Assembly: GCA_963665765.1 (NCBI GenBank)
Contig: OY762464.1
Coordinates: forward strand, 310,001 to 374,000
DNA from: Bin76 sp963665765
GTDB taxonomy: Bacteria; Actinomycetota; Acidimicrobiia; Spongiisociales; ZC4RG35
Length of the DNA: 64,000 bases
Direction: 5' to 3'
Made by a program: the position numbers and the translations under genes. The notes under the pieces were generated by a model. That model saw only the letters and a list, made by a program, of their open reading frames with translations. It was not told where the DNA came from and did no database searches. Shown piece after piece: positions 7,892 to 16,947 of this stretch (position 1 is its first letter; the number at the start of each line of letters is the position of its first letter).

Positions 7892-7928
7892 TCGAGAAAA
7901 TCTCCCCGGGTCGGGAGGACGCGGGGGG

Positions 7929-8939
7929 TTAGAGGGACCCCAGCCGCAGACCCGGATCGACGCCCGCTCCGAGGGAGGTGATCTCCCCTCGCCGCAGGCG
8001 GAAAGCCCCGGCCGCTCCGATCATCGCGCCGTTATCGACACACAATTGCGGCGACGGCAGGTACAACTCCAAGCCTCGCTCACGGGCGGAGGCGGTGAGT
8101 TTGCACCGGAGGCGACGGTTGGCCAGCACCCCTCCCCCGGCGCCGATCACCCCGACGCCGGTGTCCTCCACCGCGTTGAGGGTCTTTTCCACCAGCACAT
8201 CGACTATTGCTTCCTGCAGCGAAGCGGCGACATCCGCCCGGTCGGGCAATTCCCCCCGCCGGGCCGCCTTCTCCAGGAAGGTGATCACCGACGTTTTCAA
8301 ACCGGAGAACGAAAAGTGGTGGCGCCGCCCGGGCATGGCGCGGGGAAAGCGGATAGCAGTGGGATCACCCCGCTCGGACGCCCGGTCGATGGCGGGTCCC
8401 CCCGGGAAACCCATGCCCATCGCTCTGGCCAGCTTGTCGAAAGCCTCCCCCGCCGCGTCATCGATGGTTTCCCCCATCACCCGGTAGTCGCCCCAGTCTC
8501 GCATGTGAACCAGTTGGGTGTGCCCCCCCGACGCCAGCAGCACCACCGCCGGCGGCCGGTAGTCGGGAAATTCCAGGCGAGGTGAAAAGAGATGGCCCTC
8601 CATGTGATCGATTCCCAAAAACGGCAGCCGACGGGACCAGGCCAACGCCTTGGCGAAGGAGTGTCCCACCATAAGAGCCCCCACCAGCCCCGGCCCCTGG
8701 GTGGCCGCCACCGCCGCCAGATCGTTGAGATGTGCCCCCGACGACAGCAGGGCATGGTGGGTGAGACCCCGGATGGCTTCCACATGGGAACGGGCCGCCA
8801 CCTCCGGAACCACGCCGCCGAAGCGGGCATGCAACTCCACCTGGGAGGAGATCACATTGGACAGAACCCGTTCGCCGTCCGTCACCGCCACCCCGGTCTC
8901 ATCACAACTGGTCTCGAACGCCAGGATTAATCCGCTCAT
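7929..8939 (-). CDS. tsaD: tRNA N6-adenosine threonylcarbamoyltransferase TsaD
   Basis: Transfers threonylcarbamoyl to A37 of ANN-decoding tRNAs, working with TsaB and TsaE. 336 residues, normal length. ETSCDETGVAV opens the ASKHA fold. The metal site HMEGH (about residue 109) and GLVGALMVG, ASGGHTQLV and GPAIDRASERG are all present. ATG at 8939 overlaps the rimI stop by 4 bases (ATGA), so it is translationally coupled. It closes the acpS-to-tsaD operon; 36 bases later groESL has its own promoter. Confidence 0.98.
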   Translation of the reverse strand: MSGLILAFETSCDETGVAVTDGERVLSNVISSQVELHARFGGVVPEVAARSHVEAIRGLTHHALLSSGAHLNDLAAVAATQGPGLVGALMVGHSFAKALAWSRRLPFLGIDHMEGHLFSPRLEFPDYRPPAVVLLASGGHTQLVHMRDWGDYRVMGETIDDAAGEAFDKLARAMGMGFPGGPAIDRASERGDPTAIRFPRAMPGRRHHFSFSGLKTSVITFLEKAARRGELPDRADVAASLQEAIVDVLVEKTLNAVEDTGVGVIGAGGGVLANRRLRCKLTASARERGLELYLPSPQLCVDNGAMIGAAGAFRLRRGEITSLGAGVDPGLRLGSL

Positions 8940-9421
8940 AGAAGACTCGCGGCGATCGCATCCAACCGCTCACCGTATTCGGGACCGTTGAGATCATGGA
9001 CCCACATGATCAACGCATCCTCAGAGACGTAATAGTTCTTGCGGACCCCCACCGGGGCCATCCCGAAACGCCGATAAAGCGCCTGCGCAGCCTTGTTGGA
9101 GGAACGAACCTCCAAAGTCAAACTGTGCGCTCCCTCCTCCACCGCTTGGGAGGCGAGACGCAGCATCAGGCGGGTAGCCAGCCGCTCCCGGCGTCGCCGG
9201 GGCAGGGTAACCACCGTGGTGATATGGGCTTCTTCGGCCACCAGCATCATCCCGGCGTATCCCACCACTTTCCCCTCTCCCAACGCCACTAGATAGGTCC
9301 GACGGGGTGCGGCCATTTCGTCCCGAAAAATTTGCTCACTCCAAGGCGTGGGGTAGACCTGCCGTTCGATCGCCACCACCTCGTCCAGGCGATCAACCGT
9401 AAAGGGAACTATCTCGATCAC
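8936..9421 (-). CDS. rimI: RimI-like ribosomal protein S18 N-acetyltransferase
   Basis: A GNAT acetyltransferase of 161 residues that in the classic case acetylates the N-terminus of S18. Acetyl-CoA loop residues RRRRERLATRL (about residue 80) and the C-terminal SNKAAQALYRRFGM motif fit RimI. The start is GTG at 9421, giving a GTGA overlap with tsaB and a GGGAGGA site 7 bases upstream; the frame is open 14 codons further, but those lie inside tsaB. The tsaB-rimI-tsaD order is the usual actinobacterial one. Its true substrate is not visible from sequence. Confidence 0.92.
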   Translation of the reverse strand: MIEIVPFTVDRLDEVVAIERQVYPTPWSEQIFRDEMAAPRRTYLVALGEGKVVGYAGMMLVAEEAHITTVVTLPRRRRERLATRLMLRLASQAVEEGAHSLTLEVRSSNKAAQALYRRFGMAPVGVRKNYYVSEDALIMWVHDLNGPEYGERLDAIAASLL

Positions 9422-10131
9422 GGCGATTCCTCCCAGCGAAACGGGGACCGCAGACGATCCCAATTGATGTTGATGTCGGGATCCCGCAGATACCGGGGAC
9501 GGACCGCATCGGGATGGGGCGCTTCCCCTCGTTCCAATATTCCCATACCCGCTTCGACCAGGGCCTCGGCGGTCGGATAGCGAGGGCGGCCCACCCGGAC
9601 CCCCTGCAACCCCGCCAATGCTCCCTTGCCCAGAGTGACAACATCGCCCACCAGCAGGGTCTTCTCCCGCCGGGTGTTGAGTCCCGCCAAGAACCGCTCG
9701 GGAGTGGTCAACTCAACCGGATGGTCTCGCACCACCCCGCCCGGCACGGGTCGATAGCCGGCCACCGCCAACTCCCCCCGCCGCACGTCCACCACCGCGA
9801 AAATGCGCCTATGTCCGGTGGTGGCTCGCAAGGCCAGCGCGTCCAGGGAACTGGCGGCCGCCAGTTGAGCACCCACCGAGGCGCCGATCCCTTGCGCCAC
9901 CGAGACCCCCACCCTGATCCCGGTATAGAGGCCCGGCCCCACATCCACCACCACCGCTTCGATCTCTTCGGGAGACCATCCGGCGCTTTTCACACAAAAA
10001 TCCAAGGCGGCCACCACGAATTCGGAATGTCCCCGTGGGTTGACGCTCTCGGCCGAAGCCACCACCTGTCGGCCGTCCGCCAGGGCCACCGATGAAGCGG
10101 GAGTGGAGGTGGTGATCGCCGCGATCTTCAT
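9418..10131 (-). CDS. tsaB: tRNA threonylcarbamoyladenosine protein TsaB
   Basis: The inactive ASKHA partner that scaffolds TsaD and TsaE in t6A synthesis; 237 residues. Recognised by VVDVGPGLYTGIRVGVSVAQGI (about residues 62-83 in two parts) and ASSLDALA. ATG at 10131 overlaps the tsaE stop by 4 bases (ATGA) and GGAGG lies just before it. The frame continues upstream for 45 codons but that part is inside tsaE. Its C-terminal end couples to rimI by GTGA. Confidence 0.95.
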   Translation of the reverse strand: MKIAAITTSTPASSVALADGRQVVASAESVNPRGHSEFVVAALDFCVKSAGWSPEEIEAVVVDVGPGLYTGIRVGVSVAQGIGASVGAQLAAASSLDALALRATTGHRRIFAVVDVRRGELAVAGYRPVPGGVVRDHPVELTTPERFLAGLNTRREKTLLVGDVVTLGKGALAGLQGVRVGRPRYPTAEALVEAGMGILERGEAPHPDAVRPRYLRDPDININWDRLRSPFRWEESP

Positions 10132-10583
10132 GAGGCCACCTCCTGCAAAGGCCTTGATTCCCAGGAGGCGGGAGCATGGAAGGACAGCACCCGCTCTCCG
10201 TCCGATTCCACCTCGAATCTCACCAAAAGGTGTTCGGGAAGAAGAGACTCCACTGCCTCTCCCCATTCCACCACCAACACCCCGTCGGAGGCCGCCTCCA
10301 GTACCCCCAGATCCAAGAACTCGTTGTAGGAACCCAGTCGATAGACATCCACATGCACCAGAGGCAGGAAACCGTCGTCATATTGTCGGGCCAGCACAAA
10401 AGTGGGGCTGGGAACCGGACCCTCCACTCCCAAAGCGGCGGCCAAGCCACCCGTAAACAGGGTCTTTCCACAACCCAAGGGGCCGGAAAGGGCGATCACG
10501 TCTCCCGCTCTGAGGAGCGGCGCCAACCGCGTCGCCACCGCGGTGGTGTCGTCGGTGGTGGGACAAGCCACCCGGATTTTCAT
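10128..10583 (-). CDS. tsaE: tRNA threonylcarbamoyladenosine ATPase TsaE
   Basis: A small P-loop ATPase (151 residues) needed for turnover of the TsaBD complex. The Walker A is GPLGCGKTLFTGGLA near residue 34, followed by the family motif SPTFVLARQY and HVDVYRLGSYNEFLDLG. ATG at 10583 shares one base with the stop of the uracil-DNA glycosylase gene (TGATG). Upstream open frame of about 100 codons overlaps that gene and is not used. Confidence 0.97.
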   Translation of the reverse strand: MKIRVACPTTDDTTAVATRLAPLLRAGDVIALSGPLGCGKTLFTGGLAAALGVEGPVPSPTFVLARQYDDGFLPLVHVDVYRLGSYNEFLDLGVLEAASDGVLVVEWGEAVESLLPEHLLVRFEVESDGERVLSFHAPASWESRPLQEVAS

Positions 10584-11188
10584 CAGAACAGACCCAATTG
10601 CTCCGGCTCCGCCACAATTCCCTCTCCCGTGTCCAGCGAATCGAGCACCGAGCGCATCAGGGTCAGGTCCGAGCGGATGAGGTCGGTCACCCGCTCTCCT
10701 CCCCGCAGGGCGGCGGCCGGGTGGAAGGTGGGGATCACGATCTTGTCTTTCCACCACTTGTAGCTGCGTCCCCGCATCCGGCTGATGCCGTCTTGGGTCC
10801 GCAGGAGCAGTTTGGTGGCGAAATTGCCGAGGGTCATCACCACCAGGGGATTCACCAGGTCGAGTTGGGCGCGGAGATACCCCTTGCACGCCGCGATCTC
10901 ATCGGGCCGCGGATCCCGGTTGTTGGGAGGACGGCATTTCAGCACATTGGCGATGTACACATCCTCCCGTCGCATCCCCACTTCCGACAACAGTCGGTTG
11001 AGCAGATTGCCGGCCGCGCCCACGAAAGGCTCGCCTTGCAGATCCTCGTTCCGGCCCGGGGCCTCTCCCACCATCATCACTTGCGCGACGGGGCTTCCCA
11101 CCCCGAACACCACCTGGGTTCGAGTCTCCGATAGGCGACAGTCCGTGCAAACCCTCGCCCGGGCCCCCAATTCCACCAGTTCCTGCAT
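10583..11188 (-). CDS. uracil-DNA glycosylase, family 4 (Fe-S type)
   Basis: Removes uracil from DNA after cytosine deamination; 201 residues. The active-site motif is GEAPGRNEDLQGEPFVGAAG near residue 42, and HPAA near residue 157 is the second motif. Four cysteines fit the 4Fe-4S ligands of this family: CTDC at about residues 14-17, KCRPPNNRDPRP at about 85, and one at about 101. ATG at 11188 follows AGAGGTCC and lies 6 bases past the GuaB-like stop. An unusual guest in the alr/tsa operon but fully intact. Confidence 0.94.
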   Translation of the reverse strand: MQELVELGARARVCTDCRLSETRTQVVFGVGSPVAQVMMVGEAPGRNEDLQGEPFVGAAGNLLNRLLSEVGMRREDVYIANVLKCRPPNNRDPRPDEIAACKGYLRAQLDLVNPLVVMTLGNFATKLLLRTQDGISRMRGRSYKWWKDKIVIPTFHPAAALRGGERVTDLIRSDLTLMRSVLDSLDTGEGIVAEPEQLGLF

Positions 11189-11194
11189 GGACCT

Positions 11195-12259
11195 CTAGCG
11201 ACCTGCAGAAGCGTGCGGATGGCTCTCGGCCAAACCGGCGGGGGTGGTTCTGACAAACCGGGCGTGGCGTCGGAAGGTGGCGAGATCTTCGGCGCCGAGA
11301 TAGCTCATCGCGCTTCGCACGCCTCCCATCAGGGCGCGGATCACTTCGGAGGCGGTTCCCCGATATGCCACGGTGCGTTCAATGCCCTCCGGGGAGCGGT
11401 GTTCGAAATATTCGTCCTCCAATTCCGCGCCCCGTCGGGCGGCTCGCAGCACCGCCGCCTCCAGGGAGGCCATCCCCCGCACCCGTTTGACCGGCCCGGT
11501 GGAAGTCTCCTCCACCTCTCCGGGGCTTTCGCGAGTGCCGGCCAAAAGGCTTCCGATCATCACCGAATCAGCGCCCAGGGCCAGCGCTTTGGCGATGTCG
11601 CCTCCGGCCCTGATTCCCCCATCGGCGATCACCGGGACGCCCACTCCCGATCCCACCACATCGTACAGGGCGCTCACCTGCGGAACGCCCACTCCGGTCA
11701 CCACCCGGGTGGTGCACACCCCTCCCGGCCCCACTCCCACCTTGACCGCGTCCGCTCCCGCCTCCACCAAGTCGACCGCTCCCTCGCCGGTGGCTATGTT
11801 GCCTGCTATCAGGTCGACTTCGGGAAATTCGTCTTTCAGGGCCCGGACCGCCCGCAGGGAATGCTCGGCGTGGCCGTGGGCGATGTCCAAGACCAATACA
11901 TCCGCTCCGGCGGCCACGCACGTCTTGGCGCGGCGGGTCATGTCCTGGCCGACTCCCAGAGCGGCGCCCACCAACAGGCCCGGGCCGGCCTCTTTCGCTT
12001 TCTCCACCTGGCGGGCATGATCCTCAACCGGCAGAAACCGATGGATGATGCCCACTCCACCCATCCGCGCCATGGCCACCGCCATCTCCGCTTCGCAGAC
12101 CGTGTCCATGTTGGCGGCCACCACCGGTAGATCGAGGTTGATGCGACGGCTCAGCCGGGTGGAGAGACTAACCGCCTGCCGGGAGCTCACCGACGAGCGG
12201 CGAGGCACGAGCAGCACATCGTCATAGGCAAGCGCCAAGGGAAATTCAGTTGGGTTCAT
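11195..12259 (-). CDS. IMP dehydrogenase/GMP reductase family protein without CBS domains
   Basis: A 354-residue TIM-barrel nucleotide oxidoreductase. YDDVLLVPRRS, NMDTVCEAEMA, GNIATGEGA, the active-site loop GVGPGGVCTTR (nucleophilic Cys present, Ser of the usual GPGS replaced by Gly) and DGGIRAGGDIAKALA are all present. The two CBS domains of standard IMPDH are absent, and the flap has DEYF where IMPDH has DRYF, so the catalytic Arg of the Arg-Tyr pair is missing. It may therefore be a GMP reductase or a divergent paralogue rather than GuaB. ATGA overlap with alr; a normal guaB is expected elsewhere in the genome. Confidence 0.88.
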   Translation of the reverse strand: MNPTEFPLALAYDDVLLVPRRSSVSSRQAVSLSTRLSRRINLDLPVVAANMDTVCEAEMAVAMARMGGVGIIHRFLPVEDHARQVEKAKEAGPGLLVGAALGVGQDMTRRAKTCVAAGADVLVLDIAHGHAEHSLRAVRALKDEFPEVDLIAGNIATGEGAVDLVEAGADAVKVGVGPGGVCTTRVVTGVGVPQVSALYDVVGSGVGVPVIADGGIRAGGDIAKALALGADSVMIGSLLAGTRESPGEVEETSTGPVKRVRGMASLEAAVLRAARRGAELEDEYFEHRSPEGIERTVAYRGTASEVIRALMGGVRSAMSYLGAEDLATFRRHARFVRTTPAGLAESHPHASAGR

Positions 12260-13371
12260 GTGACATAACGCCTGGGCAACCGAGGACCAATCCGACTAAC
12301 GACTTCATAGTTGATTGTATCCGACAGCCTCCCCCACTCATCAAAGCTTATGGAATCCCCGCCCTGGCTGCCCACCAGCACCGCCTGATCGCCCACCGAC
12401 ACCGGGTGCTCCCCCACCTCCACCACCAGTTGGTCCATCGTCACCCGTCCGGCCAAAGGAAACCGACGGCCCCCGATCAGAACCTCGCCCCGCTCCGAGA
12501 GACGGCGGGGGACTCCGTCGGCATAACCCACCGGAAGGGTGGCCACCCGCGACGACGACGCCAGCGGACGGATCCGTCCGTAGGAAGGGCGGGTACCGGC
12601 CGGGTGTCGCCGCAGGTGAGAAACATGGGAGACGATCCTCATCACCGGACGCAGTGCGATGAGTTCTCGGGCGGAAGGATGCGGATACAGGCCGTACATC
12701 CCCAGGCCGGTGCGGACCATATCCAGATGAGCCTGGGGAAAAAAGAGCGTTCCCGGGGTGTTAGCCAGATGTCGCAACGGAGATGACCTCCCACCGGCCG
12801 GTGAGTTGTCGGTGGAGGCCAAGGTCTCCAAGTAGGTGTTGATCTGATGTTGGGTGAACTCCGGATCGGTGTCGGCCACCGCCAAATGACTCCACACTCC
12901 TCCCACTCGCAAGGGTGGGGACCTCTCCACTCCCCGCACCAAATCCGGATAAGACCGGGGAGATACGCCGAGGCGATGCATACCGGTGTCGATCTTGAGA
13001 TGGACTTCGAATTGATCCACCCGGCAATCTCGGGCCGCCGAGGCCAGGGCAGAGACGGCGGGCAAGCGGCAGAGGGTGGGAGTGAGGCCTTCCGCCACCA
13101 CTGTCTCCAGATCGTCGGGCGGTGGTTCGGTGAGCAACAGCACCGGGGCCCCGATCCCCGCCTCCCGCAGTTGGACTCCCTCCTCGACAGTGGACACTGC
13201 CAACCAGGCTGCCCCATTCGCCCGCGCGATTCTGGCCACCTCCAGGGCCCCGTGACCGTATCCGTCGGCTTTCACCACCGCACACACCGAGGCGCCCGAG
13301 GCATAACCAACCAGCTCCCCCACATTGTGAGCCAGCGCCGACCGATCGACCTCCACCCAGGACGGCCTCAA
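12256..13371 (-). CDS. alr: alanine racemase
   Basis: PLP enzyme interconverting L- and D-alanine for peptidoglycan; 371 residues. The PLP lysine is in AVVKADGYGHGA (about residue 32), the catalytic tyrosine in PSYGR (about residue 258), and LPVGYADGVPR follows. I take TTG at 13371 as start: it forms a TTGA overlap with nnrDE and GGGAGG lies 7 bases upstream. An ATG exists 21 bases earlier but has no ribosome site and deepens the overlap. Its stop is coupled to the GuaB-like gene by ATGA. Confidence 0.95.
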   Translation of the reverse strand: MRPSWVEVDRSALAHNVGELVGYASGASVCAVVKADGYGHGALEVARIARANGAAWLAVSTVEEGVQLREAGIGAPVLLLTEPPPDDLETVVAEGLTPTLCRLPAVSALASAARDCRVDQFEVHLKIDTGMHRLGVSPRSYPDLVRGVERSPPLRVGGVWSHLAVADTDPEFTQHQINTYLETLASTDNSPAGGRSSPLRHLANTPGTLFFPQAHLDMVRTGLGMYGLYPHPSARELIALRPVMRIVSHVSHLRRHPAGTRPSYGRIRPLASSSRVATLPVGYADGVPRRLSERGEVLIGGRRFPLAGRVTMDQLVVEVGEHPVSVGDQAVLVGSQGGDSISFDEWGRLSDTINYEVVSRIGPRLPRRYVT

Positions 13372-14795
13372 GGAAGTCCCTCCCAGGCCCATCGACCCAC
13401 TTCCCCGGCCAGCAAATCGGCAGTGACGGTGCGCCGAGCGGCCAGTGAAGCGCCGGCGCGTCCGTGCCAGAAAGCGGCTGAGCGAGCCGCCGTTTCCGGC
13501 GGAAGCCCCCGCGCCCACAGGGCTCCCACCCATCCGGCCAACACGTCCCCCGTCCCGATGGTGGCCAACTCGGGACCACCTTCCCGAACCAACCAGGTTC
13601 GGGACCGGTCGCACACCAAAGTGGGATTGCCCTTGGCCAGCACCACCACTCCCGGGGTGGCCAACTCTTGAGCCTCGGCCAATCCGGGGTCGGCCCGGGT
13701 CAGGGCGGCCAGCTCGCCCCGGTGGGGGGTGACAACGGTCGGTCCGGCCCGGGCCGCCCAGAGGCGCCGGTCAGAAGCCCACAAGGCATCGGCATCCACC
13801 ACCAGAGGTCCATTCCTTCCGGCGATCACTTCCCGGGCCCACTCCCGCGTGGTGGCGGCCCTCCCGATCCCCGGGCCGATCACCACCACATCAAAACGCG
13901 CGGCTCGTACCAGACAGGTTCCCACTCCGGATGCCAGGAAGTGCTCCGCCTCACCCACACCAAAGGTCAAAAGCTCCGGGGCGGCGCCCGCCACCAACAT
14001 CCGGCACCCGCCCGGAACCATCAATCCCACCGCCCCGGCCCCGGCATGCAGGGCCGAGCGGGCGGCCAGGAGAGCCGCGCCGGTCATCCCCCGTGATCCT
14101 CCCATGACCATCACCGAACCCGCATTCCACTTGTGAGCGGTGCGGACACGACTCGGACGGGGACAGTCCTCCGCCTCGGCCAAGAGGAGGGCGGGGTTCT
14201 CACCGGTTTGTCCGATGTCGGACACCGTCACCTCCCCACACCGATCAGGACCCTCCCCCAGGACGTGTCCGGTCTTGAGGGCATGAAACGTAACCGTGCG
14301 GCGAGCGGTGAAGCAACGATCGGCGACCTTCCCGGTGGTCGGATCAAGCCCGGAAGGAAAGTCCACCGCCAGCACCGGACCGGAGCAGTCCATCCAGGCA
14401 GCCAGGTCGGCGGGGCACCTCCCGCGAAACCCACCTCCGAAAACCGAGTCGATCACCAGATCGACTTCCGCCGATGGCGCTCTCAACTCCTGGAATTCGA
14501 CTCCCGCGGACACCGCCCGCTCCGCGGCCCACCGGGCCGCCTCGGTCTTGGGAGCCCGTAACCGGTGGACAACCACCTTCACCCCCCGGCGGCGCAGGAG
14601 TCCCGCCGCCACATAACCATCTCCTCCGTTGTTGCCCGGCCCCACCAGCACCGCCACCCTGCTGCCGTATCCCGCCCCCATCCGGGCGGCCGTGATCGCC
14701 ACCGCCCATCCCGCCCTTTCCATGAGGAGCTCCACCGGCTCGGGACTTGCCCGGTCGAGACGAGCCGCCTCCCGGGGAGTGATGATCGGTTTCAT
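13368..14795 (-). CDS. nnr: bifunctional NAD(P)HX epimerase / ADP-dependent NAD(P)HX dehydratase
   Basis: Repairs hydrated NADH and NADPH; 475 residues. The N-terminal epimerase (YjeF_N) covers about residues 1-200 with VGPGNNGGDGYVAA and the catalytic-Asp motif DSVFGGGF. The C-terminal dehydratase (ribokinase-like) covers about 215-475 with GSRGMTGAALLAARSAL, GPGIGR and the nucleotide motif GTGDVLAGWVGAL. Both halves look complete. ATG at 14795, 42 bases after acpS. Position between acpS and alr is the conserved actinobacterial one. Confidence 0.96.
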   Translation of the reverse strand: MKPIITPREAARLDRASPEPVELLMERAGWAVAITAARMGAGYGSRVAVLVGPGNNGGDGYVAAGLLRRRGVKVVVHRLRAPKTEAARWAAERAVSAGVEFQELRAPSAEVDLVIDSVFGGGFRGRCPADLAAWMDCSGPVLAVDFPSGLDPTTGKVADRCFTARRTVTFHALKTGHVLGEGPDRCGEVTVSDIGQTGENPALLLAEAEDCPRPSRVRTAHKWNAGSVMVMGGSRGMTGAALLAARSALHAGAGAVGLMVPGGCRMLVAGAAPELLTFGVGEAEHFLASGVGTCLVRAARFDVVVIGPGIGRAATTREWAREVIAGRNGPLVVDADALWASDRRLWAARAGPTVVTPHRGELAALTRADPGLAEAQELATPGVVVLAKGNPTLVCDRSRTWLVREGGPELATIGTGDVLAGWVGALWARGLPPETAARSAAFWHGRAGASLAARRTVTADLLAGEVGRWAWEGLP

Positions 14796-14837
14796 GCTCC
14801 CGATCCAACCCGGGAAGCCGGACGCATGCCAAAACCC

Positions 14838-15212
14838 TCAGTGCTCGCCCAAAGCCAGGGCCATCACCAGGGCCGTGTCGTCGGTGTGAGTGATGGTTAC
14901 CTGCACCTCGGTGACTCCCAGCTTCTCTGCGTGATGGAGGGCCGTTCCCGACAGGTTCACGGTGGGCTTGCCTCCGCCGGTAATCTCGATATCGGTCCAG
15001 CGCAAACGTCTCCACCCGGCCCCCAATGATTTCATCACCGCTTCCTTTCCGGCAAAACGCGCCGCAAACCGGCGTTCGGGCTTTTGGAATCGATCGGCGT
15101 ACTCTCGTTCATGGGCGGTGAAGCACCGCTCCCGAAAGCGCGGATAGCGCTCCAAGATGGTCTTGACCCGCCCGATCGGCGTCAAATCCACTCCCATGCC
15201 AATGATCCTCAC
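14838..15212 (-). CDS. acpS: holo-[acyl-carrier-protein] synthase
   Basis: Adds the 4'-phosphopantetheine arm to ACP; 124 residues. GMGVDL with the Mg-binding Asp is at the start, F(T)AHEREYADRF and RFAGKEAVMKSLGAGW form the CoA/Mg site, and VTITHTDDTALVMAL ends the fold. Start is set at GTG 15212 so that the product opens MRIIGMGVDL, matching the usual AcpS N-terminus; the frame runs seven codons further upstream. The ribosome site is weak. First gene of the acpS-nnr-alr-...-tsaD operon and the left border of the accessory block. Confidence 0.95.
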   Translation of the reverse strand: MRIIGMGVDLTPIGRVKTILERYPRFRERCFTAHEREYADRFQKPERRFAARFAGKEAVMKSLGAGWRRLRWTDIEITGGGKPTVNLSGTALHHAEKLGVTEVQVTITHTDDTALVMALALGEH

Positions 15213-15263
15213 CCATCCGATGCTACCGACCAAACTTGCAAGTCACCCCCCACCGGCCCGGGG

Positions 15264-16943
15264 TCAGGTGGCAATGTCTCTCCGCTCCAGGCGGCCGAGG
15301 GCCACCCAACCGGTGGCGAGTGCCCCGGCAAGAAGCAGATAGTAGGTGGGTTCGAAGCCTTTGGCGAGAGGTGGGGCGTCTCCGAAATACCAGTAGAAGG
15401 GAGAGATCACCCGGACAGGTTCCATAGCGTCGCCGGCCGAGCCGAGACCGTTGAGCAGGAAGGTGGCCATCGCCACCACTGCGGTGATCCGAACCGCGGG
15501 AGAAGACGACCCCCCGATTGCCCAGATCATCATGGTCAGCCCACCGAAGAACAGGCCCAGCAGGCCCAGACCTGCCCCGGCGGCCAAGATCTTTCCTGTG
15601 CCCAACCCGGTTTCCCAAGCGGAGTCTCCCAGCAGCGCCGCCAACGTGAGGAGCGCCACCACCAGGCCGGTCGAAAACACCACTCCCAGCGCCTTGCCGG
15701 CCACGACCGTTCGGCGGGAGGCGGGGGCCGACAGCACCAAATCCAAGGCGCCGGAGGTCTCCTCTTTGATCATCGCCAAGGAGACTCCCCTGACCACGAA
15801 CATGATGATGAGAATCGGGCCGATCGCCTGGTAGGTCCGCGAGGAAATGAACCCGGCCGGGGTTACGATCGCCTCGGGGTTGCTCATCCCGAACATGGCG
15901 AAGACTTCTCGGGGAAGGGAGTTGATGAGGCCGGCCAGGGCTTCGGCATCCTCCGCCAGGCTCGGCCAAGCGGAGAACATAACCAGCGTCAGGAGGCCGA
16001 GACCACCGCCCCATCCCCAAACGGGGCGCCGACGATCCCAAATGGTCTTGCGGAACGACCCCTTCAGCAACCACGCCGCCCGCGGAGATCGGCGTCGGCG
16101 TCGGCGAGAACGTCGGATGATCCTGGTCGCCGGAAGCACGGCGCGCTCGGTGGCGATATCACGGCGCCGGAACAGCAAAAGGGCCACCGCCACCAGCACC
16201 GCCGCCGTGACGGCCAGCCAAACCTGTCCCGTCCCGACCCCCTCCACAAGAGGAAGGGGTTCCTGGTACCAAGTGAACGGGCTGGCGGCATCAATGCTCC
16301 GAAGAACTGGGTATAAGTCAGAAAAACCATGGCTGAACCAGGCCAAAAACGCCAGGGCGCCCGCCACTCCGCCCGCCACCACACCGCGGCCGGTGAACGC
16401 GCCCGTCACCAATGTCACCGCCCCGAACAGAACGCCCAGCAACCATAGAGAAAGCCCCGAGGACAGCACCCCGGCCACGGTCAGGGACAACTCAAAGATC
16501 GGGTTAGCGACCAGAAGGGCGGCGCTCAGCACCACCACCAGCACCAGAGCCGCCCCAACCACACCCCCGGCCTTTTCCAAAAAGACCCGAGTTCGGGATA
16601 CCGGCGACGAAAGCAGCATGTCCATGTGACCGTCCCGTTCCTCGGCCGGTATCTCGGCGGCCATCCCGCCGATGACAAAGAACAGGATGAACAGAGGGGC
16701 GAACAGCGAATAGAGATAAGAGGACAAAAAGCCGGCTGCCGAGAGAAAGGTGGCGGAGTCAATCCCGAAAGCGGACAGCATCCCCGACGGGAGATTGTCC
16801 ATGAACTCGACAAAGCCATCCGACTCCCGCATCACCGGAAACAACACTCCCAACCACAAAGCGAGTGCCACCAGACCCAGACCGTACCCCACAACGGCTC
16901 GCCGACGGTCACCAAGCGTCTTACCAAAGATGACAGGCATCAT
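15264..16943 (-). CDS. ABC-2 type exporter permease with duplicated halves
   Basis: A 559-residue membrane protein with about twelve hydrophobic segments. The two halves resemble each other: both begin with a DRRR-type basic motif (GDRRRAVVGYG near residue 11 and WDRRRPVWGWG near residue 287), then a loop with LPSGMLSAFGI or LPREVFAMFGM, and later EERDGHMDMLLSSPVSRTRV or KEETSGALDLVLSAPASRRTV. So two six-helix ABC-2 units are fused in one chain, the layout of actinobacterial drug and polyketide exporters. It starts 4 bases after the ATPase gene with GGAAGG ahead of the ATG. The substrate is unknown. Confidence 0.9.
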   Translation of the reverse strand: MMPVIFGKTLGDRRRAVVGYGLGLVALALWLGVLFPVMRESDGFVEFMDNLPSGMLSAFGIDSATFLSAAGFLSSYLYSLFAPLFILFFVIGGMAAEIPAEERDGHMDMLLSSPVSRTRVFLEKAGGVVGAALVLVVVLSAALLVANPIFELSLTVAGVLSSGLSLWLLGVLFGAVTLVTGAFTGRGVVAGGVAGALAFLAWFSHGFSDLYPVLRSIDAASPFTWYQEPLPLVEGVGTGQVWLAVTAAVLVAVALLLFRRRDIATERAVLPATRIIRRSRRRRRRSPRAAWLLKGSFRKTIWDRRRPVWGWGGGLGLLTLVMFSAWPSLAEDAEALAGLINSLPREVFAMFGMSNPEAIVTPAGFISSRTYQAIGPILIIMFVVRGVSLAMIKEETSGALDLVLSAPASRRTVVAGKALGVVFSTGLVVALLTLAALLGDSAWETGLGTGKILAAGAGLGLLGLFFGGLTMMIWAIGGSSSPAVRITAVVAMATFLLNGLGSAGDAMEPVRVISPFYWYFGDAPPLAKGFEPTYYLLLAGALATGWVALGRLERRDIAT

Positions 16944-16947
16944 GGGT

